DNA of 64,000 nucleotides from Gallaecimonas mangrovi. Lineage in GTDB: Bacteria > Pseudomonadota > Gammaproteobacteria > Enterobacterales > Gallaecimonadaceae. The position numbers were made by a program, and so were the translations under genes. Shown in pieces: positions 18,191 to 26,198 of the stretch; the stretch's first letter is position 1, and every line of letters starts with the position of its first letter. The notes beneath the pieces are model-generated. The model saw only the letters and a program-made list of their open reading frames with translations, ran no database searches and was not told the origin of the DNA. The stretch is taken from NCBI RefSeq assembly GCF_003367375.1, contig NZ_CP031416.1:1309501-1373500 (forward strand), in the 5' to 3' direction.

Positions 18191-18205
18191 TACTCCTCCG
18201 AATAC

Positions 18206-18234
18206 GAAAAAGGCCTCCCGGTTGGGAGGCCTTA
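18206..18234 (-). terminator. Attenuator terminator of pheA
   Basis: AAGGCCTCCC/GGGAGGCCTT is a perfect 10-bp stem with a 4-nt loop, followed on the minus strand by TTTTT. It lies between the phenylalanine-rich leader peptide and pheA, the arrangement of classical amino-acid attenuators. Confidence 0.9.
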
Positions 18235-18272
18235 AGACGTTGCCGACAAAAATCTACGCAGCGCCTTGCCCC

Positions 18273-18323
18273 CTATGAGGAAGCAAAGAAGCGAAAGAAA
18301 AAGAAAGCTGCGAATGAAGTCAT
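18273..18323 (-). CDS. pheL: pheA leader peptide
   Basis: A 16-codon ORF encoding MTSFAAFFFFRFFASS, with seven phenylalanines including runs of four and two. It ends 39 nt before the terminator hairpin in front of pheA. In the E. coli paradigm, ribosome stalling at Phe codons when charged tRNA-Phe is scarce prevents the terminator from forming. It is far shorter than most annotated genes and easy to miss; composition and position make the call firm. Confidence 0.92.
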   Translation of the reverse strand: MTSFAAFFFFRFFASS

Positions 18324-18387
18324 TTTGTCAGATTAAATTTGTCAAGTGGGAAGAGCATGCCTTTGTGTTGTTAGAATGGCAAGTTTT

Positions 18388-18720
18388 TTAAACACTTTTT
18401 GCTGCACATTTAGCGCAGCGCTGCTCGGCTGGATCTTTGACCAGCCGTTCCATTTCAATTTCACTTTCGCAATCAGAGCAGATCCCGTACAGCCCTAGCT
18501 CTAATTGACACAATGCGGCTTCCACTTTACTGAGCCTGTCGCAAAGGCCATAAAGTTGCCGGTCAGGATAGCTTGGCAAAAAAGACGAAATGCCGTCGGT
18601 ACCCTGATTATTCAACAATTCCAGTAATGTCCCCGGTGCGCCGAGCTCGATAAGGCGAGCCCTGATTTGTACCAGCAACTGCAGCTGTTCTTGTGACAAT
18701 AAATTGCCAAAGTCCGCCAT
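18388..18720 (-). CDS. DksA/TraR-type C4 zinc-finger protein
   Basis: 110 residues. The N-terminal half is helical, and the C terminus carries a C4 zinc finger (CSDCESEIEMERLVKDP then CAKCA). It also has the GLYGICSDC run typical of the DksA/TraR family, which binds in the RNA polymerase secondary channel. It is shorter than E. coli DksA (151 residues), so it is more likely a DksA-like accessory factor than DksA itself. It is monocistronic or weakly linked to dusC, 67 nt away on the same strand. Family is clear; its specific role is unknown. Confidence 0.8.
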   Translation of the reverse strand: MADFGNLLSQEQLQLLVQIRARLIELGAPGTLLELLNNQGTDGISSFLPSYPDRQLYGLCDRLSKVEAALCQLELGLYGICSDCESEIEMERLVKDPAEQRCAKCAAKSV

Positions 18721-18787
18721 GACAAGCCCTCCTGAGTGATGAATGCGTCAGTCTAGAGCGCTTAAGGTCGGCGTTTGCTGACCTGAA

Positions 18788-19714
18788 TCAAGGGTTGATG
18801 CTCTCAAGCATTTGATTCTTGGTTTTTAGGGTTCTGACAGATTGAAACAACAGCTCTGCTTCAGGGTACTGCAAGCGCAAAAACTGTAACCACTGTTTAA
18901 GGCGGTTGGGGTAATACTGACCCTTGTCACCGGCAATTTCATACTCGGAATACCGTTTCAGCAGCGCCAGCACGTCGGCCCATGGCGCTTTTGCCGTTAA
19001 GCCTTTGATGGTGGCCGCCAACGATGGGTTGGCAAGGGCGCCGCGGCCGAGCATCAAATCCTGGCTGGTGCTAACCCGTTGGCAACGGCTGGCATCATCC
19101 GCCGTCCAAATCTCGCCATTGGCAATCACGTTAAAGCGCACTTGTTGGCGTATTGCGGCGATTTGCTCCCAGTAAGCGGGCGGGCGATAGCCGTCGCGTT
19201 TGGTGCGCGCATGCACAGCCAGCTCGGTGGCACCTGCCGCTTCAATGGCTCTGGCGTTATCGAGCATTAAACTGTTGTCGTCATACCCCAGGCGAATTTT
19301 GGCGGTCACCGGCAATGAAGAGGGCAGGGCCTTTCTGACTTCACTAACAATGGCATAAAGGGTTTCCGGTTCCTTTAACAGCACCGAGCCGCCTTTGTTT
19401 TTATTAACGGTTTTCGCCGGGCAGCCAAAGTTAAGGTCGACTCCCGGTGAACCCAATTCCACCGCTCTTCGGGCATTTTCAGCTAGCCACTGTGGGGATT
19501 GTCCCAACAGTTGAATGCGCACCGGCACCCCGCTTGGCGTTTTGGCGCCATCGGCCAGTTCTGGGCAAATTTTGTAAAAGCTGCGCGCTGGATAGAGCTG
19601 ATCAACCACCCGCAAGAACTCTGTGACACATAGGTCAAAGCCGCCTTGGGCGGTCAATAGATCCCGCATCAGATGATCAACCACCCCTTCCATCGGGGCC
19701 AAAATTAGCCGCAT
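18788..19714 (-). CDS. dusC: tRNA-dihydrouridine(16) synthase
   Basis: A 308-residue FMN enzyme reducing uridine to dihydrouridine in the D-loop of tRNA. The start MRLILAPMEGVVDHLMRDLL and the LCVTEFLRVVDQLYP run are characteristic of the DusC subfamily rather than DusA or DusB. The catalytic cysteine is in the GCPAKTVNKNKGGSVLL segment (near residue 98), and FMN-phosphate contacts are in the VIANGEIWT and LMLGRGAL segments. Length matches DusC. It is divergent from hvfA with about 150 nt between them. Confidence 0.95.
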   Translation of the reverse strand: MRLILAPMEGVVDHLMRDLLTAQGGFDLCVTEFLRVVDQLYPARSFYKICPELADGAKTPSGVPVRIQLLGQSPQWLAENARRAVELGSPGVDLNFGCPAKTVNKNKGGSVLLKEPETLYAIVSEVRKALPSSLPVTAKIRLGYDDNSLMLDNARAIEAAGATELAVHARTKRDGYRPPAYWEQIAAIRQQVRFNVIANGEIWTADDASRCQRVSTSQDLMLGRGALANPSLAATIKGLTAKAPWADVLALLKRYSEYEIAGDKGQYYPNRLKQWLQFLRLQYPEAELLFQSVRTLKTKNQMLESINP

Positions 19715-19790
19715 AAGGCCAACCTTTGTGTAATTGGGGTGGCAAGTTTACGGGATCTGCATTTTATTGAAAGACGGATCTACCCAAACC

Positions 19791-19808
19791 GGTCTCGTTA
19801 CTGAGACC
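19791..19808. promoter_or_regulatory. Inverted repeat upstream of hvfA
   Basis: GGTCTC and GAGACC form a perfect 6-bp dyad around GTTACT, 58 nt before the hvfA start and 76 nt from the divergent dusC start. It could be an operator; the cognate regulator is not known. Confidence 0.4.
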
Positions 19809-19866
19809 TGCCGGCAGCGGTTACGCCGACCATGTCCTTACTTCCATTTAATGAGGAATATTCAGC

Positions 19867-20223
19867 ATGAAAACACGTAACACTGTTGCAGCCGCATTAG
19901 GGGCCCTGGCTGTGGGGGCACTGGCCAGTGCCGGGGCGCAGGCATCACCTTTTGCCATGACCGAAATGCCGCAAGGTTATCAACTGCAAGGCGCCATGGA
20001 AGGTGCCTGCGGCGGCAAACCGAAAGAAGAGACAAAAGAGAAAGCCAAAGAGGCCAGCTGTGGCGAAGAGAAGGCCAAAATGGAGCACATGTCAGATAAA
20101 GCCAAAGACATGAGTGACGACAAGGCGCAGATGATGGAAAAGGAAAAAGCCAAAATGCAGGAAGCCAGTTGTGGCGAGAAGGATAAAGCCAAAAAAGAAG
20201 GTACCTGTGGCGGAGCCCACTAA
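19867..20223 (+). CDS. hvfA: HvfA-type RiPP precursor (cysteine-modified, copper-binding family)
   Basis: A 118-residue exported precursor. The signal peptide is about residues 1-26 (ending AGAQA). The mature start FAMTEMPQGYQL matches the conserved HvfA segment before the core. Four cysteines sit in EGACGG (45-50), EASCGE (62-67 and 99-104) and EGTCGG (111-116), variants of the EGKCG motif. In the family these are converted to oxazolone-thioamide groups that bind copper. Unusually, the motifs are dispersed in a Lys/Glu/Met-rich chain rather than packed in tandem. GAGGA precedes the ATG. The modifying enzymes hvfB and hvfC follow on the same strand. Confidence 0.88.
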   Translation: MKTRNTVAAALGALAVGALASAGAQASPFAMTEMPQGYQLQGAMEGACGGKPKEETKEKAKEASCGEEKAKMEHMSDKAKDMSDDKAQMMEKEKAKMQEASCGEKDKAKKEGTCGGAH

Positions 20224-20230
20224 CGCAAAA

Positions 20231-20250
20231 AGGGCGGCCTTGGCCGCCCT
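20231..20250 (+). promoter_or_regulatory. GC-rich hairpin between hvfA and hvfB
   Basis: AGGGCGGCC and GGCCGCCCT form a perfect 9-bp stem with a 2-nt loop, 7 nt after hvfA and 11 nt before hvfB. There is no T-run, so it is more likely a partial terminator or an mRNA-stabilising or processing element that raises precursor over enzyme levels. Confidence 0.6.
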
Positions 20251-20261
20251 AAGGTTTGGCT

Positions 20262-21092
20262 ATGCATACCGCCATTGAGGGCGCCGGCCTTGGGCTTAGG
20301 CGCAGCTTTATCAACGACCTTGCCAACGGGCTGCCAGAGCCGGTGCGCTTTTTAGAAATTGCGCCGGAAAACTGGCTACATCTGGGGGGCAAATACCAGC
20401 GCCAACTCAGCGCCCTTAGCGAACAACACCCTTTTGTTTGCCACGGTTTATCGCTTTCCATTGGGGGCCCGGCACCACTGGACTGGTCTTTTCTAAAACG
20501 CATCAAAAGCTTTTTAGAGCAGCACAAGGTTGCCATTTATTCTGAACATTTGTCTTATTGTGCTGGCCACGGTCACCTCTATGACTTGATGCCAATACCC
20601 TTTACCGAAGAAGCCATTCATTATGTTGCCTCAAGGGTTCGGCAAGTGCAGGACTTCCTTGAGCGGCCTTTGGTGCTAGAAAACGTCTCTTATTACGCGG
20701 CGCCCGGTCAGCAAATGCCGGAAATTGACTTTATTAATGCGGTGCTTGCTGAGAGTGACTGCCAACTTCTGCTCGATGTTAACAACATCTTTGTTAACGC
20801 CTGCAACCACGGTTATGACGCTGCCGCTTTTTTGCGTGCTCTGCCCAGCCAGCGTATTGCCTACGGCCATATCGCTGGCCACAGTCAGCAGCAAGCCGAT
20901 GTACTCATTGATACCCACGGCAGTGACGTTATCGAGCCGGTATGGGCGCTACAGCAGCTTGCCTATCGCCTGCACGGTATTTACCCCACCTTGCTGGAGC
21001 GGGACTTTAATATTCCTTCACTGACCGTACTTATAGGCGAAGTCAGTACTATCCACAGGCTGCAAAATGCAGTGGCGAAAGAGGTGGCCTGA
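20262..21092 (+). CDS. hvfB: MNIO (DUF692) RiPP-modifying oxidase, HvfB-like
   Basis: 276 residues with a TIM-barrel MNIO (DUF692) fold, which in characterised members uses two or three iron ions to oxidise peptide cysteines. Candidate metal ligands are visible in order: His in VCHGLSLSIGG, Glu in YSEHLSY, Glu/Asn in VLENVSYY, Asp in LLLDVNNIF, His in YGHIAGH, His/Asp in DTHGSDV and Glu in LERDFNIP. The ATG at 20262 is used; a TTG two codons earlier is possible. The stop overlaps the start of hvfC (ATGA), implying translational coupling. Context with the Cys-motif precursor makes oxazolone/thioamide formation the likely role. Confidence 0.92.
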   Translation: MHTAIEGAGLGLRRSFINDLANGLPEPVRFLEIAPENWLHLGGKYQRQLSALSEQHPFVCHGLSLSIGGPAPLDWSFLKRIKSFLEQHKVAIYSEHLSYCAGHGHLYDLMPIPFTEEAIHYVASRVRQVQDFLERPLVLENVSYYAAPGQQMPEIDFINAVLAESDCQLLLDVNNIFVNACNHGYDAAAFLRALPSQRIAYGHIAGHSQQQADVLIDTHGSDVIEPVWALQQLAYRLHGIYPTLLERDFNIPSLTVLIGEVSTIHRLQNAVAKEVA

Positions 21093-21826
21093 TGGCGCTA
21101 TTTGAGCAGCAACAGCGCTTTATGGCGCACATCCGCGACCCGGCCCGCAACCCGCCGCCAGCGGATGTACCACCTCAGCGAATGGCGGTTTACCGTGAGC
21201 TTTTTTTTAACAACATTGAAGGCTTTCTCGCCTCGGCATTTCCGGTTTTAAAAAGCCTCTATCCGCAGCCGCTTTGGCTAAAACGGGTACGCCGTTTCTA
21301 CGCTGACCATGACTGCCAATCCCCCTTATTTTTAGAGATAAGCGACGCTTTTTTAGATTACTTAGAGAGCCCGGCTTTTAGTGCTTTTGCCGAAGAGGCG
21401 CCCTTTATTCGTGAACTGGCCCACTACGAATGGCTGGAGCTTGCCTGTGACCGGGCGATTGAAAATGGCAAAGCGCTAAAGGTCATTACCGCTGACACGC
21501 CGCTTCGGTTTTCTAACGCTGCCGCTGTTGCGGCTTATCATTGGCCGGTGCAAGACATTAGCCGCCAATACCAACCCCAAGCACCACTAACAGAGCCATT
21601 GCTATTACTGGTGCACCGGGATGCGAGTGAAAAGGTGTGTTTTGCGCGGCTAAACCCGGCCTTGGCCAGCATATTGGCGCTGATTGAAGCCGGGCCCGGT
21701 ATCACACCGGCCAAACTTGTGGGCGCACTGGCGCACTCCTTGGCACAACCACCAGAGCAGCTAATGGCGTATCTGCTTGATTCGTTGGCTGAGTTGGCAA
21801 AAAAAAAGGTGTTATTTGCTTGTTAA
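21092..21826 (+). CDS. hvfC: DUF2063 partner of MNIO enzyme, HvfC-like
   Basis: 244 residues. The N-terminal half is the DUF2063 domain (QQRFMAHIRDPARNPPP, FFNNIEGFLASAFPVLKSLYP), the usual partner of DUF692 enzymes. It is thought to recognise the precursor and deliver it to HvfB. The C-terminal half (from about 150) carries the winged-helix-like tail seen in HvfC proteins. It overlaps hvfB by 4 nt. Function is inferred from family and operon. Confidence 0.9.
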   Translation: MALFEQQQRFMAHIRDPARNPPPADVPPQRMAVYRELFFNNIEGFLASAFPVLKSLYPQPLWLKRVRRFYADHDCQSPLFLEISDAFLDYLESPAFSAFAEEAPFIRELAHYEWLELACDRAIENGKALKVITADTPLRFSNAAAVAAYHWPVQDISRQYQPQAPLTEPLLLLVHRDASEKVCFARLNPALASILALIEAGPGITPAKLVGALAHSLAQPPEQLMAYLLDSLAELAKKKVLFAC

Positions 21827-21913
21827 ATTGAATGGCTGCTGGCCTTTCGTTACACTTTAACAGCCGTATGCAGGCCTGGAGCCTGTTTGATTTTTTGTAA
21901 ATTTGGAGCGTCG

Positions 21914-22285
21914 ATGGCGGTTCGATACCTCTATCTCACCATGGGTTGGTTGGCCATTGCCTTGGGCGTGCTGGGTGTTGCCTTGCCGGTGCTGCCAACA
22001 ACCCCCTTCATATTGTTGGCGGCATGGTGTTTTGCCAAAGGCTCGCCCCGTTGCCACCAATGGCTACGCAACAACCGCTATTTTGGCCAGATGGTACAAG
22101 ACTGGGAACGTCAAAAAGGCCTGCGCCGTCGTTATCGTCGCCGGGCGGTAGTTATGATGCTTATCACCTTTTCTATCTCCTTGATGATCGTGCCAAAAAT
22201 CTGGCTGAAAGTGATGCTGGTGGCGATCATGGTGTCGGTATTGATTTACCTGTACCGGTTGCCTGTTATTGAGGATGAGCAGTGA
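21914..22285 (+). CDS. ybaN: YbaN-family (DUF454) inner-membrane protein
   Basis: 123 residues. The ATG at 21914 is chosen because GGAG precedes it and it restores the family N terminus. There are hydrophobic segments near residues 5-40 (GWLAIALGVLGVALPVLPTT, then PFILLAAWCFAKGSP) and 80-115. The GxxLPVLPTTPFILLAAWCF signature defines DUF454. Molecular function is unknown. It lies directly upstream of apt, as in E. coli. Confidence 0.9.
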   Translation: MAVRYLYLTMGWLAIALGVLGVALPVLPTTPFILLAAWCFAKGSPRCHQWLRNNRYFGQMVQDWERQKGLRRRYRRRAVVMMLITFSISLMIVPKIWLKVMLVAIMVSVLIYLYRLPVIEDEQ

Positions 22286-22363
22286 CTTTGCTGCGCTGTT
22301 GATTGCCAGACGCTGGAAAAGTCCTTACCCTTTTCACCTTTGGTCAACGCTGTTGCATAAGAA

Positions 22364-22915
22364 ATGAGCATGAAACAAGAGAGTCTGGCGGTCATCAAAG
22401 ACGCCATCAAAAGCATCCCCGACTACCCCAAGCCAGGGATCCTGTTCCGCGATGTCACCAGCTTGATGCTTGACCCCCGCGCTTTTGCGGAAACCATTAC
22501 TATGCTGGCAGAGCACTATGAAAGCCGTGGCTTTAATAAAGTGGTGGGCGCCGAAGCCCGTGGCTTTATTTTTGGGGCGCCGCTGGCGCTGGCGCTGGGC
22601 GTGGGTTTTGTACCGGTACGTAAGCCCGGCAAGCTGCCCCGCCAGACCTTGAGCCAAACTTACGAGCTTGAGTACGGCCAAGACATGCTTGAAATTCACA
22701 CCGATGCCATTGAACCCGGCGACAAAGTACTGCTGGTTGATGACCTTTTGGCCACCGGCGGCACCATCGAAGCCACCGCGAAATTGGTTCGTGAGCTGGG
22801 CGGTGAAGCCAAAGATGCGGCTTTTATCGTGTCGTTGCCTGAGCTTGGCGGCATTGAGCGCCTAGAAAAACAGGGCATTGAGATCTTCGACTTAGTGCAA
22901 TTCGACGGCCACTGA
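22364..22915 (+). CDS. apt: Adenine phosphoribosyltransferase
   Basis: 183 residues, same length as the E. coli enzyme. It makes AMP from adenine and PRPP in purine salvage. The PRPP-binding motif is [13 protein letters not shown] (about 122-134), and the N-terminal region contains [17 protein letters not shown] and [13 protein letters not shown] second in-frame ATG at 22370 is an alternative start. It lies between ybaN and dnaX as in Enterobacterales. Confidence 0.97.
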   Translation: MSMKQESLAVIKDAIKSIPDYPKPGILFRDVTSLMLDPRAFAETITMLAEHYESRGFNKVVGAEARGFIFGAPLALALGVGFVPVRKPGKLPRQTLSQTYELEYGQDMLEIHTDAIEPGDKVLLVDDLLATGGTIEATAKLVRELGGEAKDAAFIVSLPELGGIERLEKQGIEIFDLVQFDGH

Positions 22916-22924
22916 TCGCAAATC

Positions 22925-22962
22925 GAGCGGCTGGGGGTTAATCCGCTGCCAGCCGCTCCTTT
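22925..22962 (+). terminator. Probable terminator after apt
   Basis: GAGCGGCTGG (22925-22934) and CCAGCCGCTC (22949-22958) form a perfect 10-bp stem followed by a short T-containing tail (CTTTTG). The T-run is weak, so termination may be partial. Confidence 0.6.
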
Positions 22963-23006
22963 TGCTGTGGTAGCATGGTTCCATTAACGCCGATAACGAC
23001 GATTGC

Positions 23007-25136
23007 ATGGCATATCAGGTACTGGCCCGTAAGTGGCGACCCCAGAACTTTTCTGCCCTGGTTGGGCAGGAACACGTAGTCAGGGCACTGAACAATGCCC
23101 TTGCGCATAATCGCCTGCACCATGCCTACCTTTTCACCGGCACCCGTGGCGTGGGTAAAACCACCCTGGCGCGGATCTTTGCCAAAAGCCTGAACTGCGA
23201 AACCGGCATTACCCCCACGCCTTGCGGCAAATGCAGTACCTGTTTGGAAATTGAACGGGGCAATTTTGTTGACCTTATCGAAGTGGATGCTGCTTCTCGC
23301 ACCAAGGTTGAAGACACCCGCGAAATTCTTGATAACGTGCAATACCGGCCCAGCCGTGGCCGCTTTAAGGTTTATCTGATTGACGAAGTGCACATGCTGT
23401 CGCGCCACTCGTTTAATGCCTTGCTGAAAACCTTAGAAGAGCCGCCCGAGCACGTTAAATTCCTGCTAGCGACTACCGATCCGCAAAAGCTACCGGTCAC
23501 TATTTTATCGCGCTGCCTGCAATTTAATTTAAAAAGCCTGAGCCCGGAGCTGATATCCGGCCACTTGGCTTATGTACTGGGCGAAGAGCAACTGAGCTTT
23601 GACGAAGCCGCACTGAAACTGCTGGCCAAGGCCGCTAATGGCTCCATGCGAGATGCGCTTAGCCTCACCGACCAAGCCATTGCTCACGGCGACGGCAAGG
23701 TACTGTTAGACAACGTGCAGTCGATGCTGGGCACGCTCGACAATCACCATGCCCAGCAGTTGATGCATCAGGTGGTAACAGCGGATGCCGCCGGTTTACT
23801 GGCCGCCATTGAACAAGTGGCAATGATGTCGCCAGATTACCAGGCGCTACTGGGCGATATTCTGACGCTGCTGCACCAAGCCGCTATTGCCCAGCAGTTG
23901 CCTGGCTCTCAGGAACCGGCAGCTGAGCAGTTGGCACTGCAGTTAAGTGCGCAGCAACTGCAGCTTTTCTATCAAATGGTGCTGCACGGCCGCCGCGACC
24001 TGCCGTATTGCCCCGATCCGCGTATGGCGCTGGAAATGACGCTATTGCGGATGCTCGCTTTTGATATTGATAATTCAGGCCAAATGCCCGCTAAACCGGC
24101 GGCGCGGCCGCTAGCGAAAACCGAAGCTAGCGCGTCGGCTGCGGTTAGTTCAGCGGCCAGTGCCGCGCCACCAGCAAAGCCTGAACTTTCTCAAGCGGCG
24201 CCACCGAGGCCTGCCATGACAGCGCCGCCAGTGGCAAGCCAGGCCGACCTTGACGCCCAGCAAGCGCATTTGCTGGACATGGCCCAGGCCCAGGGTTTTA
24301 ACCCTAATGCCGCAAACCCTGCTGAACCTTCGTTGCCCGCGCCGGCCGAAGTTGCGCCTGCGGCCACGCCGCCATCTCGCCCGGCCAACCCCACCAGCGC
24401 CTTGCTCGCTGCCAGACAAGCCGTAAAGGCAAAGCAGCAAGAGCAGGAGGAGACGGACCCAAAAAAGCCTGAGGCCCAGGTGCGGGCCCAACCCCAGCCT
24501 GCACAACCAAAACCTCAGCATGCCACCACGCAGGAACAACCCCCGCAGTCAGACGAGGCGCCGCCTTGGCTCGATAACGATGATGACGAGCCAGCGCCGC
24601 AAGCGCTAGATGCCGCTTGGGCCGAGCAGCAGTTTATTGAACCGGCCGCTGAGGCCGCGCCTGCAGCCGAAACACCAGCAGCGGCTCCAGCGCCGCCCGC
24701 CAAGCACACTGGCGAGCCGTATCCTGGTGTTATGCTGGCGCTCAATGAAGCCCGCGAAGATGACCGCTTTTGGTTTGAGTGCTGCGAGCGATTAGATATC
24801 GGCGGTTTTGTGCGGCAACTGGCACTTAATTCCGTGCTCAGTCAAACTGACGGCAACTGGACCTTATTGCTTGACCCGGCGCAGCGGCACCTGGAGCGAA
24901 ATCTCCCTGACTTGCTGCAAGCGCTGATGCAACAGGGTATCTTCTCGGGCAATCTGGTGGTGCAGGTGCAAGCCGCGCCCAAGGGGCGAGAAAACCCGTT
25001 GGCAATCGCCAATCGAATTACACAGGCCTGCCAGGCGTATGCCGAGCAGGTGCTAAACCAAGATCCTAGGGTAAACGCCTTTGTTTCCCTGTTTGATGCA
25101 GAACTGGTGGCGGATTCAATTCGCCCAATCATGTGA
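23007..25136 (+). CDS. dnaX: DNA polymerase III subunits tau and gamma
   Basis: The 709-residue tau product is the clamp-loader ATPase and replisome organiser. Walker A is GTRGVGKTT (about 45-53), zinc-binding cysteines lie in CETGITPTPCGKCSTCLE, Walker B is LIDEVHML, and the SRC sensor follows. A low-complexity Ala/Pro/Gln-rich linker spans about residues 365-570, then comes a C-terminal domain that in E. coli binds DnaB and the polymerase core. A programmed -1 frameshift signal at codons 485-487 would give a 488-residue gamma form (described separately). ybaB begins 9 nt downstream. Confidence 0.97.
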   Translation: MAYQVLARKWRPQNFSALVGQEHVVRALNNALAHNRLHHAYLFTGTRGVGKTTLARIFAKSLNCETGITPTPCGKCSTCLEIERGNFVDLIEVDAASRTKVEDTREILDNVQYRPSRGRFKVYLIDEVHMLSRHSFNALLKTLEEPPEHVKFLLATTDPQKLPVTILSRCLQFNLKSLSPELISGHLAYVLGEEQLSFDEAALKLLAKAANGSMRDALSLTDQAIAHGDGKVLLDNVQSMLGTLDNHHAQQLMHQVVTADAAGLLAAIEQVAMMSPDYQALLGDILTLLHQAAIAQQLPGSQEPAAEQLALQLSAQQLQLFYQMVLHGRRDLPYCPDPRMALEMTLLRMLAFDIDNSGQMPAKPAARPLAKTEASASAAVSSAASAAPPAKPELSQAAPPRPAMTAPPVASQADLDAQQAHLLDMAQAQGFNPNAANPAEPSLPAPAEVAPAATPPSRPANPTSALLAARQAVKAKQQEQEETDPKKPEAQVRAQPQPAQPKPQHATTQEQPPQSDEAPPWLDNDDDEPAPQALDAAWAEQQFIEPAAEAAPAAETPAAAPAPPAKHTGEPYPGVMLALNEAREDDRFWFECCERLDIGGFVRQLALNSVLSQTDGNWTLLLDPAQRHLERNLPDLLQALMQQGIFSGNLVVQVQAAPKGRENPLAIANRITQACQAYAEQVLNQDPRVNAFVSLFDAELVADSIRPIM
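24445..24472 (+). promoter_or_regulatory. Programmed -1 frameshift site in dnaX (gamma synthesis)
   Basis: The heptamer A-AAA-AAG (24461-24467) is in the correct phase (zero frame CCA AAA AAG). A Shine-Dalgarno-like AGGAGG (24445-24450) lies exactly 10 nt upstream. After slippage the next codons are GCC then TGA (24470-24472), so gamma ends one residue after the slip, as in E. coli. A short GC hairpin (GGCCC 24473-24477 with GGGCC 24484-24488) follows. Confidence 0.88.
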
Positions 25137-25145
25137 GGAAAGACA

Positions 25146-25475
25146 ATGTTTGGTAAAGGCGGAATGGGCAACATCATGAAGCAAGCCCAGCAAATGCAAG
25201 AGAAAATGCAGAAAGCTCAGGCTGAAATAGCCACCCTGGAAGTGACCGGTGAAGCCGGCGCTGGCCTGGTGAAAGTGGTGATGCTGGGTAATCACAATGT
25301 TCGCCGCGTTGAAATCGACCCGAGCCTGATGGAAGACGACAAAGACATGCTCGAAGACTTGATTGCTGCGGCGACCAACGACGCAGTACGCCGCGTGGAA
25401 GAAGAATCCAAAGCGCGGATGTCAGCGGTGACCGGCGGTATGAAACTGCCTGGCGGCATGCAGTTCCCGTTCTAA
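25146..25475 (+). CDS. ybaB: YbaB/EbfC nucleoid-associated protein
   Basis: 109 residues, same as E. coli. It is a small dimeric DNA-binding protein. It starts with a Gly/Met/Gln-rich stretch ([19 protein letters not shown]) that forms the long helix, followed by [18 protein letters not shown]. It sits between dnaX and recR, 3 nt before recR, the conserved dnaX-ybaB-recR operon. Confidence 0.97.
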   Translation: MFGKGGMGNIMKQAQQMQEKMQKAQAEIATLEVTGEAGAGLVKVVMLGNHNVRRVEIDPSLMEDDKDMLEDLIAAATNDAVRRVEEESKARMSAVTGGMKLPGGMQFPF

Positions 25476-25478
25476 GCA

Positions 25479-26078
25479 ATGGAATTTAGCCCGCTGCTGC
25501 GTGAGCTTATTCAGGCTCTGCGTTGTCTGCCCGGTGTTGGCGGCAAATCGGCTACCCGTATGGCCTTTCATCTTCTGGAAAGGGACCGTGAAGGTGGCCT
25601 GAAGTTGGCTGGCGCCTTGCAAGCTGCCATGGAAGGTATTCAGCATTGTAGCGATTGCCGCACCTTTACCGAAGAGAACAAATGCGGCATTTGCGCCAAT
25701 CCACGGCGGTTGGAATCTGGGCAACTGTGTGTGGTGGAAACCCCTGGCGATGTGATGGCGATTGAGCAAACCGGGCTTTTTTCCGGGCGCTATTTTGTGC
25801 TGATGGGACACCTTTCCCCATTGGATGGCATAGGCCCGGCAGAGCTGGAGCTTGATAAGCTGGATGCCTTGTTAAAGCGTGAAGCCTGGAACGAAGTCAT
25901 TCTTGCCACCAACCCCACCGTCGAAGGTGATGCTACCGCGCATTACGTGGCGCAGATGGCGCGCCAACAGCAAATTAAGGTCAGCCGCATTGCCCACGGG
26001 GTGCCGGTGGGTGGCGACCTGGAATTTGTTGATGGCACGACGCTTTCGCATTCCTTTAGTGGCCGCCAACCGCTGTAA
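25479..26078 (+). CDS. recR: Recombination mediator protein RecR
   Basis: 199 residues. It works with RecF/RecO to load RecA at gaps. A helix-hairpin-helix lies near the N terminus ([20 protein letters not shown]), a C4 zinc finger follows ([16 protein letters not shown], about 57-72), and a Toprim domain comes after ([15 protein letters not shown] and [16 protein letters not shown]). It is the last gene of the dnaX-ybaB-recR unit. Confidence 0.97.
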   Translation: MEFSPLLRELIQALRCLPGVGGKSATRMAFHLLERDREGGLKLAGALQAAMEGIQHCSDCRTFTEENKCGICANPRRLESGQLCVVETPGDVMAIEQTGLFSGRYFVLMGHLSPLDGIGPAELELDKLDALLKREAWNEVILATNPTVEGDATAHYVAQMARQQQIKVSRIAHGVPVGGDLEFVDGTTLSHSFSGRQPL

Positions 26079-26095
26079 GTCACTGGTAACTGATG

Positions 26096-26123
26096 AAAAA
26101 CCCCACAATGGTGGGGTTTTTTG
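26096..26123 (+). terminator. Terminator after recR
   Basis: CCCCAC/GTGGGG stem flanked by five A and followed by six T. Confidence 0.92.
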
Positions 26124-26133
26124 TTAATCAGCT

Positions 26134-26159
26134 CTTGAAAACCCTGCCTTCGGCCCCAT
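26134..26159 (+). promoter_or_regulatory. Sigma-32 heat-shock promoter of htpG
   Basis: CTTGAAA (26134-26140), a 13-nt spacer and CCCCAT (26154-26159) followed by TT match the RpoH consensus almost perfectly. The start codon of htpG is about 40 nt further on. E. coli htpG is likewise RpoH-controlled. Confidence 0.88.
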
Positions 26160-26198
26160 TTTTCTTCCCAGCGAGTCAGACAAGAGGAATGTGGAACC

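Noticed and set aside
24150-24745. Minus-strand ORFs opposite the dnaX linker
   Set aside because: Low-complexity Gly/Ala/Arg translations caused by the GC-rich repeats of the tau linker.
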